From: UBA2185 sp964564625
GTDB lineage: Bacteria; Desulfobacterota; Syntrophia; Syntrophales; UBA2185
NCBI GenBank assembly: GCA_964564625.1
Contig: CAZMBE010000002.1
Coordinates: forward strand, 76,266-140,265
Reading direction: 5' to 3'
DNA length: 64,000 nucleotides
Shown here in pieces: positions 8,981 through 17,354 of this stretch. The notes under the pieces were generated by a model. The model saw only the letters and a program-made list of their open reading frames with translations, ran no database searches and had not been told where the DNA came from. How positions within the stretch are numbered: the first letter of the stretch is position 1; each line of letters starts with the position of its first letter. The position numbers were made by a program, and so were the translations under genes.

Positions 8981-9153
8981 TCATGAACTGAGCACATCCT
9001 TGGAGATACGCCATTTATCCGTAGATACAGACCTTGATGTATGGGCATCGTGATCAGGGTCGAACTGGTTGTACCGTTCTGAAATCCATTTTTTCATTTT
9101 TATGTCAGATAGTTCCCGTTCGCCCTTGTTCTTATCGAGATAATCGTCAATGG
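8981..9153 (-). CDS. C-terminal fragment of an unidentified protein, cut by the assembly gap
   Basis: The minus strand is open from the N run down to a TGA at 8981-8983, encoding 56 residues that begin IDDYLDKNKGERELSDIKMK and end in SKDVLSS. The composition (charged, few hydrophobics) is that of a real soluble protein, but no family was recognised. Its start is lost in the gap. It lies 20 bases before the DUF374 acyltransferase gene, so probably in the same operon. Confidence 0.5.
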
Positions 9154-9253
9154 NNNNNNNNNNNNNNNNNNNNNNNNNNNNNNNNNNNNNNNNNNNNNNN
9201 NNNNNNNNNNNNNNNNNNNNNNNNNNNNNNNNNNNNNNNNNNNNNNNNNNNNN
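9154..9253. other. Assembly gap (100 N)
   Basis: Exactly 100 N, the usual placeholder for a scaffold join of unknown size. Gene order across this point is not proven by the sequence. Confidence 1.
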
Positions 9254-9259
9254 AGATCT

Positions 9260-9565
9260 TCAGTCATGGCTAACTATTTTCAGCTTTTTAGACCACCCAT
9301 GCTTATCTGTTCTCACATTTCTGCATGATTGCTTATGTTGGAGTTTGAAAACAATCTTTCCCTGATGTTCTCCATCTTTCTCGATTCGATATCCCAGTAT
9401 GGTTCCCCCATAGAAAGACGGCTCTTGTTGTTTTTTATGAAAATAAATTTCACCTCCGATTAGTTGCTGAGCTTTACTTTCTTCAAGTTGCCACCATCCA
9501 CTTTCCCATAAATTATCCTGCAACTTTACAAAATTATTCAACTGTTCAATCAGGTGTATATTCAT
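9260..9565 (-). CDS. Small hypothetical protein
   Basis: A 101-residue protein with an ATG at 9565 and a good GGGGAAA site six to ten bases upstream. It begins MNIHLIEQLNNFVKLQDNLW, is rich in Trp (four) and Lys/Gln, and contains GGEIYFHKKQQEPSFYGGTI, which suggests a small beta-rich domain. No membrane segment or signal peptide. I do not recognise the family. It is followed by the assembly gap and by debris upstream, in a stretch that looks like an accessory insertion. Confidence 0.55.
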   Translation of the reverse strand: MNIHLIEQLNNFVKLQDNLWESGWWQLEESKAQQLIGGEIYFHKKQQEPSFYGGTILGYRIEKDGEHQGKIVFKLQHKQSCRNVRTDKHGWSKKLKIVSHD

Positions 9566-9637
9566 TGTGTTTCCCCGTTTCTAAAATCATTTGTTATAAT
9601 CGCAAGTTTCCTTACTACATTATCCATTCAAAACGAA

Positions 9638-9668
9638 AAGCCCTGTCTCATTGTAATGGACAGGGCTT
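9638..9668 (-). terminator. Perfect hairpin, terminator-like on the minus strand
   Basis: AAGCCCTGTC and GACAGGGCTT form a perfect 10-bp stem with an 11-base loop. On the minus strand it is followed by TTTTCGTTTTG, so it would work best for leftward transcription, although no intact leftward gene lies directly upstream; it may belong to the debris frame at 9985-10128. Confidence 0.45.
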
Positions 9669-9984
9669 CAATACTATCTTTGGGTTCCCTATATGGGAAG
9701 AAGGCTCATCAACTTTTTGAGTAACGTCTATTACATAGTTTGTTTTTATCGTATGCTCAATTTTAGAAAAGTCAAGATAATTCGATCAAGATTCCGACAG
9801 CCCGATATCGTATGAGAGCTCAGCCTGCCCGTGAGTTGCCTATGACTTCCTCCGTCAATTCTCTCAACCCACGAAAATTCAATCCCTAAATTATTTAAAA
9901 TAAGAAAGCTTCCCTAATATATTACTATGCCAGTCAAGATATGTATATCCTAAAATATCAATAGTACAAAGTGTGCGGTTAGTT

Positions 9985-10128
9985 TCAGTTTTGTGTCAGC
10001 ATTGTCTCTGTTATAGATTGTACGCTCTGTGCCTTTGATAATTCCTCCTTAATCCCTCTGGAGAAGTATGAAATCCATTCTCCATTTACAGATATTTGCC
10101 AATGTTTTTTGAGATTCAGAAGATCCAT
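9985..10128 (-). pseudogene. 47-codon remnant, possibly the C-terminus of a Fic-family protein
   Basis: The frame begins ATGGATCTTCTG and encodes a segment with NGEWISYFSRGIKEELSKA. A Trp-Ile-x-(Phe/Tyr)-Phe-x-x-Gly-(Ile/Val) pattern just before the end of the chain is typical of the C-terminal helix of Fic AMP-transferases. No Shine-Dalgarno site precedes the ATG and no upstream Fic core is present, so this is best read as the tail of a lost gene. The assignment is weak. Confidence 0.3.
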
Positions 10129-10129
10129 T

Positions 10130-10180
10130 CACATGGCTGAGGTAATCTGGTACAGAAACCTTGATAGAAAAATGATTTAG
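10130..10180 (+). pseudogene. Remnant duplicate of the yifB 3' end
   Basis: This reads HMAEVIWYRNLDRKMI and stop, against HVAEAIQYRSLDRKMI and stop at the end of the intact yifB (6371-6418). Similarity continues a few codons upstream with a frameshift (EIQKIHSH against EEKILSSH), then ends close to the start of the minus-strand remnant at 10128. There is no start codon or upstream domain. It is a decayed second copy. Confidence 0.65.
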
Positions 10181-10232
10181 TGGTAAGGAACTGTGCCAAG
10201 TGAATGTTTAATGCAACAAGGGAGATGATCAT

Positions 10233-11309
10233 ATGCAAATAAAAGTTGTGAAAGTTACACCGTCGAAGTTGAAACCAAAACCTGCCGATGAATCAAAACT
10301 CGGATTTGGGAAAATATTCACTGATCACTTCTTTACTTTGAAGTACCATGCGGATCGCGGATGGTATGACGCCATGATAGAACCATACCGGCTTTTATCC
10401 CTGGAGCCCACCGCTATGTGTCTTCACTACGGACAGGAGATATTCGAAGGAATGAAGGCATACAGGGGGAAAGATGGTCAAATATTTCTCTTCAGGCCTT
10501 ATGAAAATATTAAACGCATGAATGTTTCCGCCGAAAGGCTTTGTATGCCTAAGATCGATCCGGAAGTGTTTATGAACGCGTTGAAAACGCTTCTCATAAT
10601 TGAAAAGGATTGGATTCCTCGAACGCGAGGTGCGTCCCTCTACATCAGGCCGACGATGATTGCAACGGAAGCGGCTCTGGGTGTGCACGATGCCAATGAA
10701 TACCTTTTTTTCATCGTCCTGGGTCCGGTGGGCGTTTACTATCCCCAGGGCTTCAGTCCGACAAGTATGTATGTGACTGATGAATATGTCCGGGCTGTGC
10801 GCGGGGGCATAGGGAACATCAAAGCTGCCGGTAATTATGCCGCCAGTCTCCGGGCAAGTAAGGTGGCTATGGAAAAGGGATTCACCCAGGTGCTTTGGCT
10901 GGATGCGGTCGAGAGAAAATATATAGAAGAAGTGGGAACAAGCAATATCTTTTTTGTCATTGGGAGTGAACTCGTTACACCGCCTCTGGGGGGGAGTATC
11001 CTTCCCGGCGTCACCAGGGATTCCGTCATTCAAATCGCCAGAAGCTGGAACATATCCGTTTCCGAAAGGCCCGTATCCATAGATGAGCTTGTGGAAACGT
11101 CCGCGAAAGGCGGTTTGAAGGAGGCATTTGCCTCTGGGACGGCGGCAATTGTTTCCCCGATCGGCAAGATTTCCTACAAGGAACGGGAGATCATCATTAA
11201 TGATGAAAAAACAGGAGCTCTCACGGAAAAATTATATAATGAAATCTTACAGATACAATACGGTGAAAAGGATGATCCTTTCGGCTGGAGAATGCCGGTT
11301 TCGGTATGA
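10233..11309 (+). CDS. ilvE: Branched-chain amino acid aminotransferase (class IV)
   Basis: This PLP enzyme transaminates valine, leucine and isoleucine with 2-oxoglutarate, the last step of their synthesis or first step of their breakdown. The 358 residues fit the longer BCAT2-type subgroup. Motifs: HYGQEIFEGMKAYRG, RPYENIKRMN, YIRPTMIATE, GNIKAAGNYAASL with the PLP lysine at residue 197, LWLDAVERKYIEEVGTSNIF, and GGSILPGVTRDSV. ATG at 10233 has GGGAGATG upstream. It stands alone between debris and lolA, with no ilv or leu neighbours. Confidence 0.95.
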   Translation: MQIKVVKVTPSKLKPKPADESKLGFGKIFTDHFFTLKYHADRGWYDAMIEPYRLLSLEPTAMCLHYGQEIFEGMKAYRGKDGQIFLFRPYENIKRMNVSAERLCMPKIDPEVFMNALKTLLIIEKDWIPRTRGASLYIRPTMIATEAALGVHDANEYLFFIVLGPVGVYYPQGFSPTSMYVTDEYVRAVRGGIGNIKAAGNYAASLRASKVAMEKGFTQVLWLDAVERKYIEEVGTSNIFFVIGSELVTPPLGGSILPGVTRDSVIQIARSWNISVSERPVSIDELVETSAKGGLKEAFASGTAAIVSPIGKISYKEREIIINDEKTGALTEKLYNEILQIQYGEKDDPFGWRMPVSV

Positions 11310-11360
11310 AAAACCTCTTTTTGCGGATAAACCTCTTTATACAGGCACTTGGAGTTGGAA

Positions 11361-11403
11361 TCCACAGTCGTGTGGAAAGGGTTGTTGATAAAGATGTTGA
11401 TAA
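11361..11403 (+). repeat. Cluster of DnaA-box-like 9-mers and a hairpin
   Basis: TCCACA-GTCG-TGTGGA (11361-11376) is a perfect palindrome; it is followed by two direct repeats of TGTTGATAA with 12-base periodicity (11383-11391, 11395-11403). On the minus strand these read TTATCAACA, one base from the DnaA-box consensus TTATNCACA, and TTTCCACA. The next 150 bases are very AT-rich. The block resembles part of a bacterial origin, but dnaA, dnaN or gidA are not nearby. Confidence 0.35.
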
Positions 11404-11602
11404 CAATCGTAAGTATTCAATTGTGACAATTTTATACCTCATTGCATACGAATTGAGCATCGACTATATATAGTAATAACAATATGTTACATAAGCCCCC
11501 TTTGATTACTGTTACTTATTGATTTCTTGTGATAAGATATAAACTCCTTTGGAAAAAAATGTGCCATTTTTTTACTTTTTTTACATTAAGGAATATAAAA
11601 AA

Positions 11603-12289
11603 ATGTATGCCCGCGATAACTATTTTCCAGTAACAAGCGCAGCAGTCATCATGATATTCCTGCTGTTCTTTTTTTCCATACCGGCCCTCGCGGAGCTGAT
11701 GCCTATGGAGGAGTTGACTGCAAAAACCCAGGAAAGGTACGAAAAAACACGGGATTTAAAAGCACGTTTCGTACAGGAAGTCACCATCAAGGCTATGAAT
11801 AAGACTGATCGGGAGGAAGGCGTTCTCTATGTAAAAAATCCTCGGCGGATGTTATGGAACTATACAAAACCAAAAGCCAAAAAATTAATCATCAATCCTA
11901 AAACGGCCTGGTTATACATACCGGACGACCGTGTGGTCTACATGCAGGAAGCGGAGAATGTGTATAAGTCAAAACTGGCGGTAAAGTTTCTTTCCGGCAT
12001 AGGAAAGCTGGGCGAAGATTTCCATATAGGCTATTCTCAGCCCGAGGCTATCGACGGGAATGGGAATTTTCTTCTTACCCTTGTTCCTAAAGTTTCCGAT
12101 ATGGGTATTGATAAACTGCACATGTCGATAGACAGGGACAATTTCCAGGTCATCCAGTGCAGTTTTACGGACCTTTACGGCAATAAAACCCGTATACGGC
12201 TCATGGATATAAGAATCAATAATAATCTTTCCGATAAACTGTTTCAATTCAAGCCGCCGGCCGGGGTTGAGATATTCAATATGCCGTGA
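11603..12289 (+). CDS. lolA: Outer-membrane lipoprotein carrier protein LolA
   Basis: LolA is the periplasmic chaperone that ferries lipoproteins from the LolCDE complex to the outer membrane. From the ATG at 11603 (AAGGA ten bases upstream) the protein is 228 residues with a clear signal peptide ending IPALA before ELMPME. The mature part has the LolA pattern: EELTAKTQERYEKTRDLKAR, FVQEV, GVLYVKNPRRMLWNYTKP, WLYIPDDRVVY and FKPPAGVEIF at the end. The frame is open 18 codons further up to a TTG at 11549, which would spoil the signal peptide, so the ATG is preferred. It shows the organism has an outer membrane. Confidence 0.9.
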   Translation: MYARDNYFPVTSAAVIMIFLLFFFSIPALAELMPMEELTAKTQERYEKTRDLKARFVQEVTIKAMNKTDREEGVLYVKNPRRMLWNYTKPKAKKLIINPKTAWLYIPDDRVVYMQEAENVYKSKLAVKFLSGIGKLGEDFHIGYSQPEAIDGNGNFLLTLVPKVSDMGIDKLHMSIDRDNFQVIQCSFTDLYGNKTRIRLMDIRINNNLSDKLFQFKPPAGVEIFNMP

Positions 12290-12445
12290 AACCTTTACAG
12301 GCTGCTGAAAACCACCCAAAGGCAGTCTTGTGTTGCGCTGCCAGTCATTTGAAGTACGTCTCTATTTAAAATCACGTTTTTTTGTAAGCAGGTATACCGT
12401 CGACAAAGTGTGAAATCTTTAAAATATTTTTAAATATCTCTTGCA

Positions 12446-12460
12446 TTGCACAAATTTTGC
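12446..12460 (+). promoter_or_regulatory. Sigma-54-like -24/-12 element before the glycogen cluster
   Basis: TTGCAC, five bases, TTGC has the exact spacing of the consensus TGGCAC-N5-TTGC, with one mismatch at a normally conserved G. It lies about 78 bases before the debranching-enzyme start. No activator site was recognised. Confidence 0.3.
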
Positions 12461-12537
12461 TTGATTTTCTATCGTTAAATTGTTGAGTGAATTCTATGAT
12501 TTTGTATGGTGTACTTACCTATTGTGGAGAATTGTAA

Positions 12538-14580
12538 ATGGCACGATTCAAATTCGGTGAATCAACGTGTAAAGATTTGGATAAAGCATTGAGTTTAGAA
12601 TGGCTGGAAACCAACGGAACAGGGGGTTATGCATCCAGTACAATACCCAATTGCAATACCAGAAAGTACCACGGCCTGTTAGTGGCGAATCTTAAAAACC
12701 CCCAGGGAAGGCATGTCCTTCTTTCATGGATTGAGGATTCCATTGTCCTGAGAGAAACGGAGTCTTTTTTCTCAGGCTGTCAATATCCCGGCGTCTTTCA
12801 CCCCCGGGAAACATACTGTCTCACAGAGTTTCGACTGGGTCATTTTCCACAGTTTACCTACGAAGCTGATACATTTCGCATCCATAAAACGATTTTGATG
12901 ATTCACGGCAGGGATCGCGTCCTGATAAGGTACGATATTGAACGATGTGAGTCTCCGGGCGTGCTGCGCATCAAACCTTTTCTCGCCTATCGTGGGCATC
13001 ATATGTTGTCCAAACAAAATCTATATCTTCACACAAATACACGCAAAATAAGGAACGGGTTCACGATTACGCCATATGATGGCATGCCTGAGATTTATCT
13101 CTACACAAATGTGAAATCTCGATTCTACCATTCTCCTGTCTGGCACAACAATTTTGAATACAGGATAGAAAAAGAACGAGGCTTTGAATATCACGAGGAT
13201 CTCTTTCGCCCCGGTATTTTTGAGATTCCGGTTATAAGAGGCAGCATCGTCATCATTACCGCAGCACTGAATCACCGTGGCGATGGATTGGAAAAGATGT
13301 GGGCAGCGGAGACGAGAAGGCGGGAACGTGAGGCGTTAAGGAATGAAAAGGTTGCGGCGAATTATGCTGATGATGAGGACAAGGTTCATGTCCGCAATCT
13401 GATTGTTTCAGGGCGACAGCTCCTCGTGAAATCACCTTCGGGCCGACCGACAATTATCGCCGGCTATCACTGGTTCGGCGACTGGGGGCGGGATACACTC
13501 ATTTCCCTGCCGGGGCTTACATTCTGCAGTGGTCGTATCCGGGAAGGGATTGCCATCCTCATTTCACTTGGCGCACATGAAAAAGAAGGCCTCCTGCCTA
13601 ACTATTTCTCCGACAGTGACACGGAGAATGCCTATAATACGGTGGATACCTCCCTCTGGTATTTCTGGGCCGTTCAGCAATTGTTAAAATACTCGGGGGA
13701 TATTGGGGCCGTCAAGAGCAGAATGTGGCCGGTTATGAAGAGGATTCTGAAGGGATATATGGATGGAACCGTATTCAATATCCATATGACGGAAAACGGT
13801 TTACTTCACGCGGGTGATGGAGATACCGATCTGACATGGATGGATGCGACTGTCAATGGTACACCTGTTACCCCGCGATGGGGTTATCCTGTAGAAATCA
13901 ATGCCCTATGGTACAATGCGGTATGTTTTGCCAATGAACTTGCCCGGCGTTTTGATGATCATGAATATTACTTCCATGATTTGCCTGCCAGGATAAAAGA
14001 GTCTTTCATTCATACTTTCTGGATGGAGAGGGAATCATGTCTTGGTGATGTCTTCTACGATGGCTTTTTGGATCGCGCTATCAGGCCAAATCAGATTCTG
14101 GCCGTCTCTCTTCCCTATTCACCGTTGGAACCTTTACAATGGAGAGGTGTCGTTGAGAATGTCATGGGGCATCTGCTCACCCCTGTGGGGCTGCGGACTC
14201 TCTCTCCGGAGGACAAGCACTATAAGGGGCGCTATGAAGGTGATGGTTCTCAACGAGACGCAGTGTATCATCAGGGCACGGTATGGCCCTGGCTAATAGC
14301 GCATTTCGGTGAAGCGTACATCAAAGTCGAACAAGACAGGGCTTTCGCAAAGAGTTTTCTCACTAATCTCATACGGTCGTTTGTAACCCGTCATATGAGG
14401 GAGGCAGGCATAGGGTGCGTATCTGAAATTTTTGATGGCGATCTTCCCCATCGTCCGAACGGGTGTATTTCACAAGCCTGGAGCGTTGCCGGATTAATCA
14501 GATTGTACACCCTGCTTAACGAACCCACTAGTGGACATATTTCCCCTCGCAAGCTTCGGGCAAGGCGAGCGAATGGATGA
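12538..14580 (+). CDS. Glycogen debranching enzyme (amylo-alpha-1,6-glucosidase type, GH133)
   Basis: A 680-residue enzyme that hydrolyses alpha-1,6 branch points of glycogen. The N-terminal domain (residues 1-270) starts with EWLETNGTGGYASST and RKYHGLLVA, typical of the bacterial GDE_N family. The C-terminal (alpha/alpha)6 barrel carries WFGDWGRDTLISLPGL near residue 315, GDTDLTWMDATVNG near 430 and YHQGTVWPWL near 578, which hold the expected catalytic acids. ATG at 12538 follows GGAGAATT. It opens a four-gene glycogen cluster on the same strand, 257 bases before the glycosyltransferase gene. Length is normal. Confidence 0.92.
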   Translation: MARFKFGESTCKDLDKALSLEWLETNGTGGYASSTIPNCNTRKYHGLLVANLKNPQGRHVLLSWIEDSIVLRETESFFSGCQYPGVFHPRETYCLTEFRLGHFPQFTYEADTFRIHKTILMIHGRDRVLIRYDIERCESPGVLRIKPFLAYRGHHMLSKQNLYLHTNTRKIRNGFTITPYDGMPEIYLYTNVKSRFYHSPVWHNNFEYRIEKERGFEYHEDLFRPGIFEIPVIRGSIVIITAALNHRGDGLEKMWAAETRRREREALRNEKVAANYADDEDKVHVRNLIVSGRQLLVKSPSGRPTIIAGYHWFGDWGRDTLISLPGLTFCSGRIREGIAILISLGAHEKEGLLPNYFSDSDTENAYNTVDTSLWYFWAVQQLLKYSGDIGAVKSRMWPVMKRILKGYMDGTVFNIHMTENGLLHAGDGDTDLTWMDATVNGTPVTPRWGYPVEINALWYNAVCFANELARRFDDHEYYFHDLPARIKESFIHTFWMERESCLGDVFYDGFLDRAIRPNQILAVSLPYSPLEPLQWRGVVENVMGHLLTPVGLRTLSPEDKHYKGRYEGDGSQRDAVYHQGTVWPWLIAHFGEAYIKVEQDRAFAKSFLTNLIRSFVTRHMREAGIGCVSEIFDGDLPHRPNGCISQAWSVAGLIRLYTLLNEPTSGHISPRKLRARRANG

Positions 14581-14837
14581 CAGTATCCTTTCTTATGGGT
14601 TGAGGTTTCTGAGAAGATTACTACGGCGGAGGCATTCAAGTTGACGATTCATCCATGAAAAGCAGGAGATGATAACGCGCTATGGAGTGTGGAGAAGAGG
14701 CTTTTTCTGGTTTACATTCTCTGTACGTTATGTAATGATCACTGCCCTATATTTAATAGGTTCACACAGTGGTCACCTCAATTACCATAATCCGATACAG
14801 GTAATTGTCCGTCTGATAGTAAGGAGGCAAATGGCCG

Positions 14838-16133
14838 GTGAAAATCCTCATGTTTGGATGGGAATTTCCTCCCCATATTAGCGGTGGTCTCGGGACGGCT
14901 TGTTTCGGCCTCACGAAGGCGCTGGTAAGCCTCGGTCATGAGATTTCATTTGTTATTCCAAAAGTGTTGAGCGATGTCGGAACAGTACATGTGAATTTGA
15001 TTTCCGCTTCCGGGGTTCATGTACGGGAGGTGTCTACGGAAACAGTGAAGGTTTTCAAGGGGCTTGATATAAGATTGATCAATTCAGTTCTCACGCCATA
15101 CGTGAGTGAAAGACAGTATGGGAATTTACTGCAAGATCGGACTTTGAAGCAGTCCGTATGCGAAAAAGCACCGGGCGAAGCGTATGGTTCCACGGCCTTT
15201 GACAGCTCTCCTCACTATGGTTCAAATCTTATTGCAGAAGTTATACGATATGCAAGGGTGGCGGGAAGTATTGCCAAAAGCTGTTCCTTCGATGTCATCC
15301 ATGCCCATGACTGGATGACTGTCCTGGCCGGTCTTTATGCAAAGGAAAAAAGCGGGAAACCTCTTATACTCCATGTTCATTCCCTTGAATTTGATAGAAG
15401 CGGCGAACATGTCAATCAGAATATCTACTATGTCGAACGATTCGGCATGGTGGTGGCAGATCATATTGTTGCGGTAAGTCATTATACAAAAGAAGAGATT
15501 GTACACCACTATGGCATTAATCCCGACAAAATATCCGTCGTGCATAATGCTGTTACCCGCAAAGAAGCTGAACCGTTGTATCATGCGAAGAAAAGCCCCG
15601 ATAAAAAAATTATCCTTTTCCTTGGCAGAATCACTTTCCAGAAGGGCCCTGAGTACTTTGTGGAAGCGGCAGCAAAAGTCCTGAAGAAAATTCCTGAAGC
15701 CACGTTTGTCATGGCAGGTTCTGGGGACATGATGCCCCTCATGATAGAACGGGTTGCCGAATTGGGAATCGGTAAAAATGTTCACTTCACGGGATTTCTG
15801 CAGGGAACAGAAATCGAACAGATATTCACCATGAGTGATCTTTATATCATGCCGAGTGTGTCTGAGCCTTTTGGTATCTCGCCACTTGAGGCAATGATTT
15901 ACGATGTACCTGTTATTATTTCCAGACAGTCAGGGGTCGCGGAGATACTTCATCATGCATTGAAGGTTGATTTCTGGGATGTTGACGAGATTGCCAATAA
16001 GATCATTGCAATTTTAAAATACCCGAACCTGGTAGCGGAGCTAATCGAGAAGTCACGTGAAGAACTGCACAATGTCCGATGGGAAACGGCCGCCGAAAAG
16101 ATCGTCCAGATCTATAACCACCTCGTGCATTAA
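14838..16133 (+). CDS. GT4-family glycogen/starch synthase-like glycosyltransferase
   Basis: A 431-residue glycosyltransferase of the GT-B fold. The start MKILMFGWEFPPHISGGLGT has the donor-site glycine loop; the C-terminal half has ILFLGRITFQKGPEYFVEAA and the EX7E motif in SVSEPFGISPLEAM. The GTG start has AAGGAGG ten bases upstream. Between debranching enzyme and GH57 genes it probably elongates or primes alpha-glucan from a nucleotide sugar, or makes maltose-1-phosphate as GlgM does; the donor cannot be read from sequence. About 30 residues near 95-125 (CEKAPGEAYGSTAF) form an insert compared with short GT4 enzymes. The stop is 12 bases before the next start, so the genes are co-transcribed. 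Confidence 0.85.
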   Translation: MKILMFGWEFPPHISGGLGTACFGLTKALVSLGHEISFVIPKVLSDVGTVHVNLISASGVHVREVSTETVKVFKGLDIRLINSVLTPYVSERQYGNLLQDRTLKQSVCEKAPGEAYGSTAFDSSPHYGSNLIAEVIRYARVAGSIAKSCSFDVIHAHDWMTVLAGLYAKEKSGKPLILHVHSLEFDRSGEHVNQNIYYVERFGMVVADHIVAVSHYTKEEIVHHYGINPDKISVVHNAVTRKEAEPLYHAKKSPDKKIILFLGRITFQKGPEYFVEAAAKVLKKIPEATFVMAGSGDMMPLMIERVAELGIGKNVHFTGFLQGTEIEQIFTMSDLYIMPSVSEPFGISPLEAMIYDVPVIISRQSGVAEILHHALKVDFWDVDEIANKIIAILKYPNLVAELIEKSREELHNVRWETAAEKIVQIYNHLVH

Positions 16134-16145
16134 AAAGGTAATAAC

Positions 16146-17354
16146 ATGACAAACATTTGTCTTTACTTCCATATCCATCAGCCACAGTGGCTGAGGCACT
16201 ATACCTTTTTCGATATTGATCATGACCATGTGTATGAGGATAAGGAAAGAAATCTCAAGAGACTGAATATCGTGTCTGAACAATGTTATCTTCCGGCCAA
16301 CAGTGTCATTCTTGACTTGATTACACGATATAAGGGGAATTTCCGGATCGCCTTTTCGATCACGGGCATTCTTCTTGATCAGCTTGAAAAGCATCGCGTC
16401 GATGTTTTGGACAGTTTTACACGGCTTGCCGACACAGGATGTGTGGAGTTCATTGGTGAGACGTATTACCACTCCTTTGCCTTCCTGTTTTCTGCACGGG
16501 AATTTCGAGAGCAAGCGATGTTGCATAAACACAGGATAAAAACACTGTTTGGTCAGAATCCCAGGGCATTCCGACATCCCGGACTCATCTACAACAATGA
16601 TCTTGCAAAGATCGTAGAGAAAATGGGATACCATATCATTCTGGCCGACGGCGCAGATAAAGCGTTAGGATGGCGTTCTCCCAACTATGTCTATCAACCG
16701 TCTGGGTGTAAGAAACTGAAACTGCTCTTGAGAAGCGATCGTCTATCTGATGATATTACATTGCGTTTCTCAAACGCACAATGGTCTGAATATCCCCTTT
16801 TTGCTGATACATGTGCCCACTGGATTCACGCTATGCATGGAACGGGAGATGTCATTAATCTTGCGATTGATTATCAGATATTTGGTGAACACGGGCGTAA
16901 GGAATCAGGAATTTATGAATTCATGCGTTTGCTTCCCCGCGAAATCTTAAAGCACCCTGATTTCAAATTTCTTACCCCTGCAGAGATTTCCAAAAATCTT
17001 GATCCAGTTGCACAGCTGGATATCAGGGATAGTGTCGCCTGTGCTGATGGTGAAAATGATTTACGTGACTGGTTGGGCAACAGCTTGCAGAAGGACGCTG
17101 TTGCTTCACTGTACGGTATGGAAGCAAAACTGAGACGGCGCAAAGACGAAGAGCTTCTCCGCACCTGGCGCCTTCTCCAGGAATCTGAAAATTTTTATTA
17201 TATGTGTACCAAAGGGCTTGCCAACGGAGATGAACATACGTCCCCCAATCCATATGGATCTCCCTATGATGCGTATATAAACTATATGAACATCATCGAT
17301 GATTTTTCCGGTATTTTGTATAAGAAAAGGAGTAGTGCGAATGAAGGAGCATAA
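16146..17354 (+). CDS. GH57-family glycoside hydrolase / alpha-glucan-acting enzyme
   Basis: The 402 residues match the catalytic domain of family GH57, which holds alpha-amylases, 4-alpha-glucanotransferases and branching enzymes. Motif 1 is YFHIHQPQW at residues 6-14; VEFIGETYYHS carries a conserved glutamate block; FRHPGLIYNN and IDYQIFGEHG, with the likely acid/base aspartate, follow. It is shorter than GH57 branching enzymes (about 520-700) and lacks their C-terminal domain. Placed between two glucan synthases it may trim or transfer glucan chains. The stop codon overlaps the start of the fusion gene downstream by 14 bases, which suggests translational coupling. Confidence 0.85.
   Translation: MTNICLYFHIHQPQWLRHYTFFDIDHDHVYEDKERNLKRLNIVSEQCYLPANSVILDLITRYKGNFRIAFSITGILLDQLEKHRVDVLDSFTRLADTGCVEFIGETYYHSFAFLFSAREFREQAMLHKHRIKTLFGQNPRAFRHPGLIYNNDLAKIVEKMGYHIILADGADKALGWRSPNYVYQPSGCKKLKLLLRSDRLSDDITLRFSNAQWSEYPLFADTCAHWIHAMHGTGDVINLAIDYQIFGEHGRKESGIYEFMRLLPREILKHPDFKFLTPAEISKNLDPVAQLDIRDSVACADGENDLRDWLGNSLQKDAVASLYGMEAKLRRRKDEELLRTWRLLQESENFYYMCTKGLANGDEHTSPNPYGSPYDAYINYMNIIDDFSGILYKKRSSANEGA

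Larger units (their letters stand above)
9566..10232. other. Gene-poor debris region
   Basis: No intact gene is visible. It contains a perfect 10-bp hairpin (9638-9668), short open stretches on the minus strand around 9750-9910 that read like decayed coding sequence, a 47-codon frame ending at 9985, and a copy of the yifB 3' end (10130-10180). Base composition is more AT-rich than the flanking genes. Confidence 0.5.

Noticed and set aside
10395..11033. 212-codon minus-strand frame opposite ilvE
   Set aside because: Shadow of ilvE, which has complete BCAT motifs.
14669..14881. 70-codon plus-strand frame before the GT4 gene
   Set aside because: It overlaps the GT4 start in another frame, has no ribosome site, and the AAGGAGG at 14821 serves the GTG at 14838.
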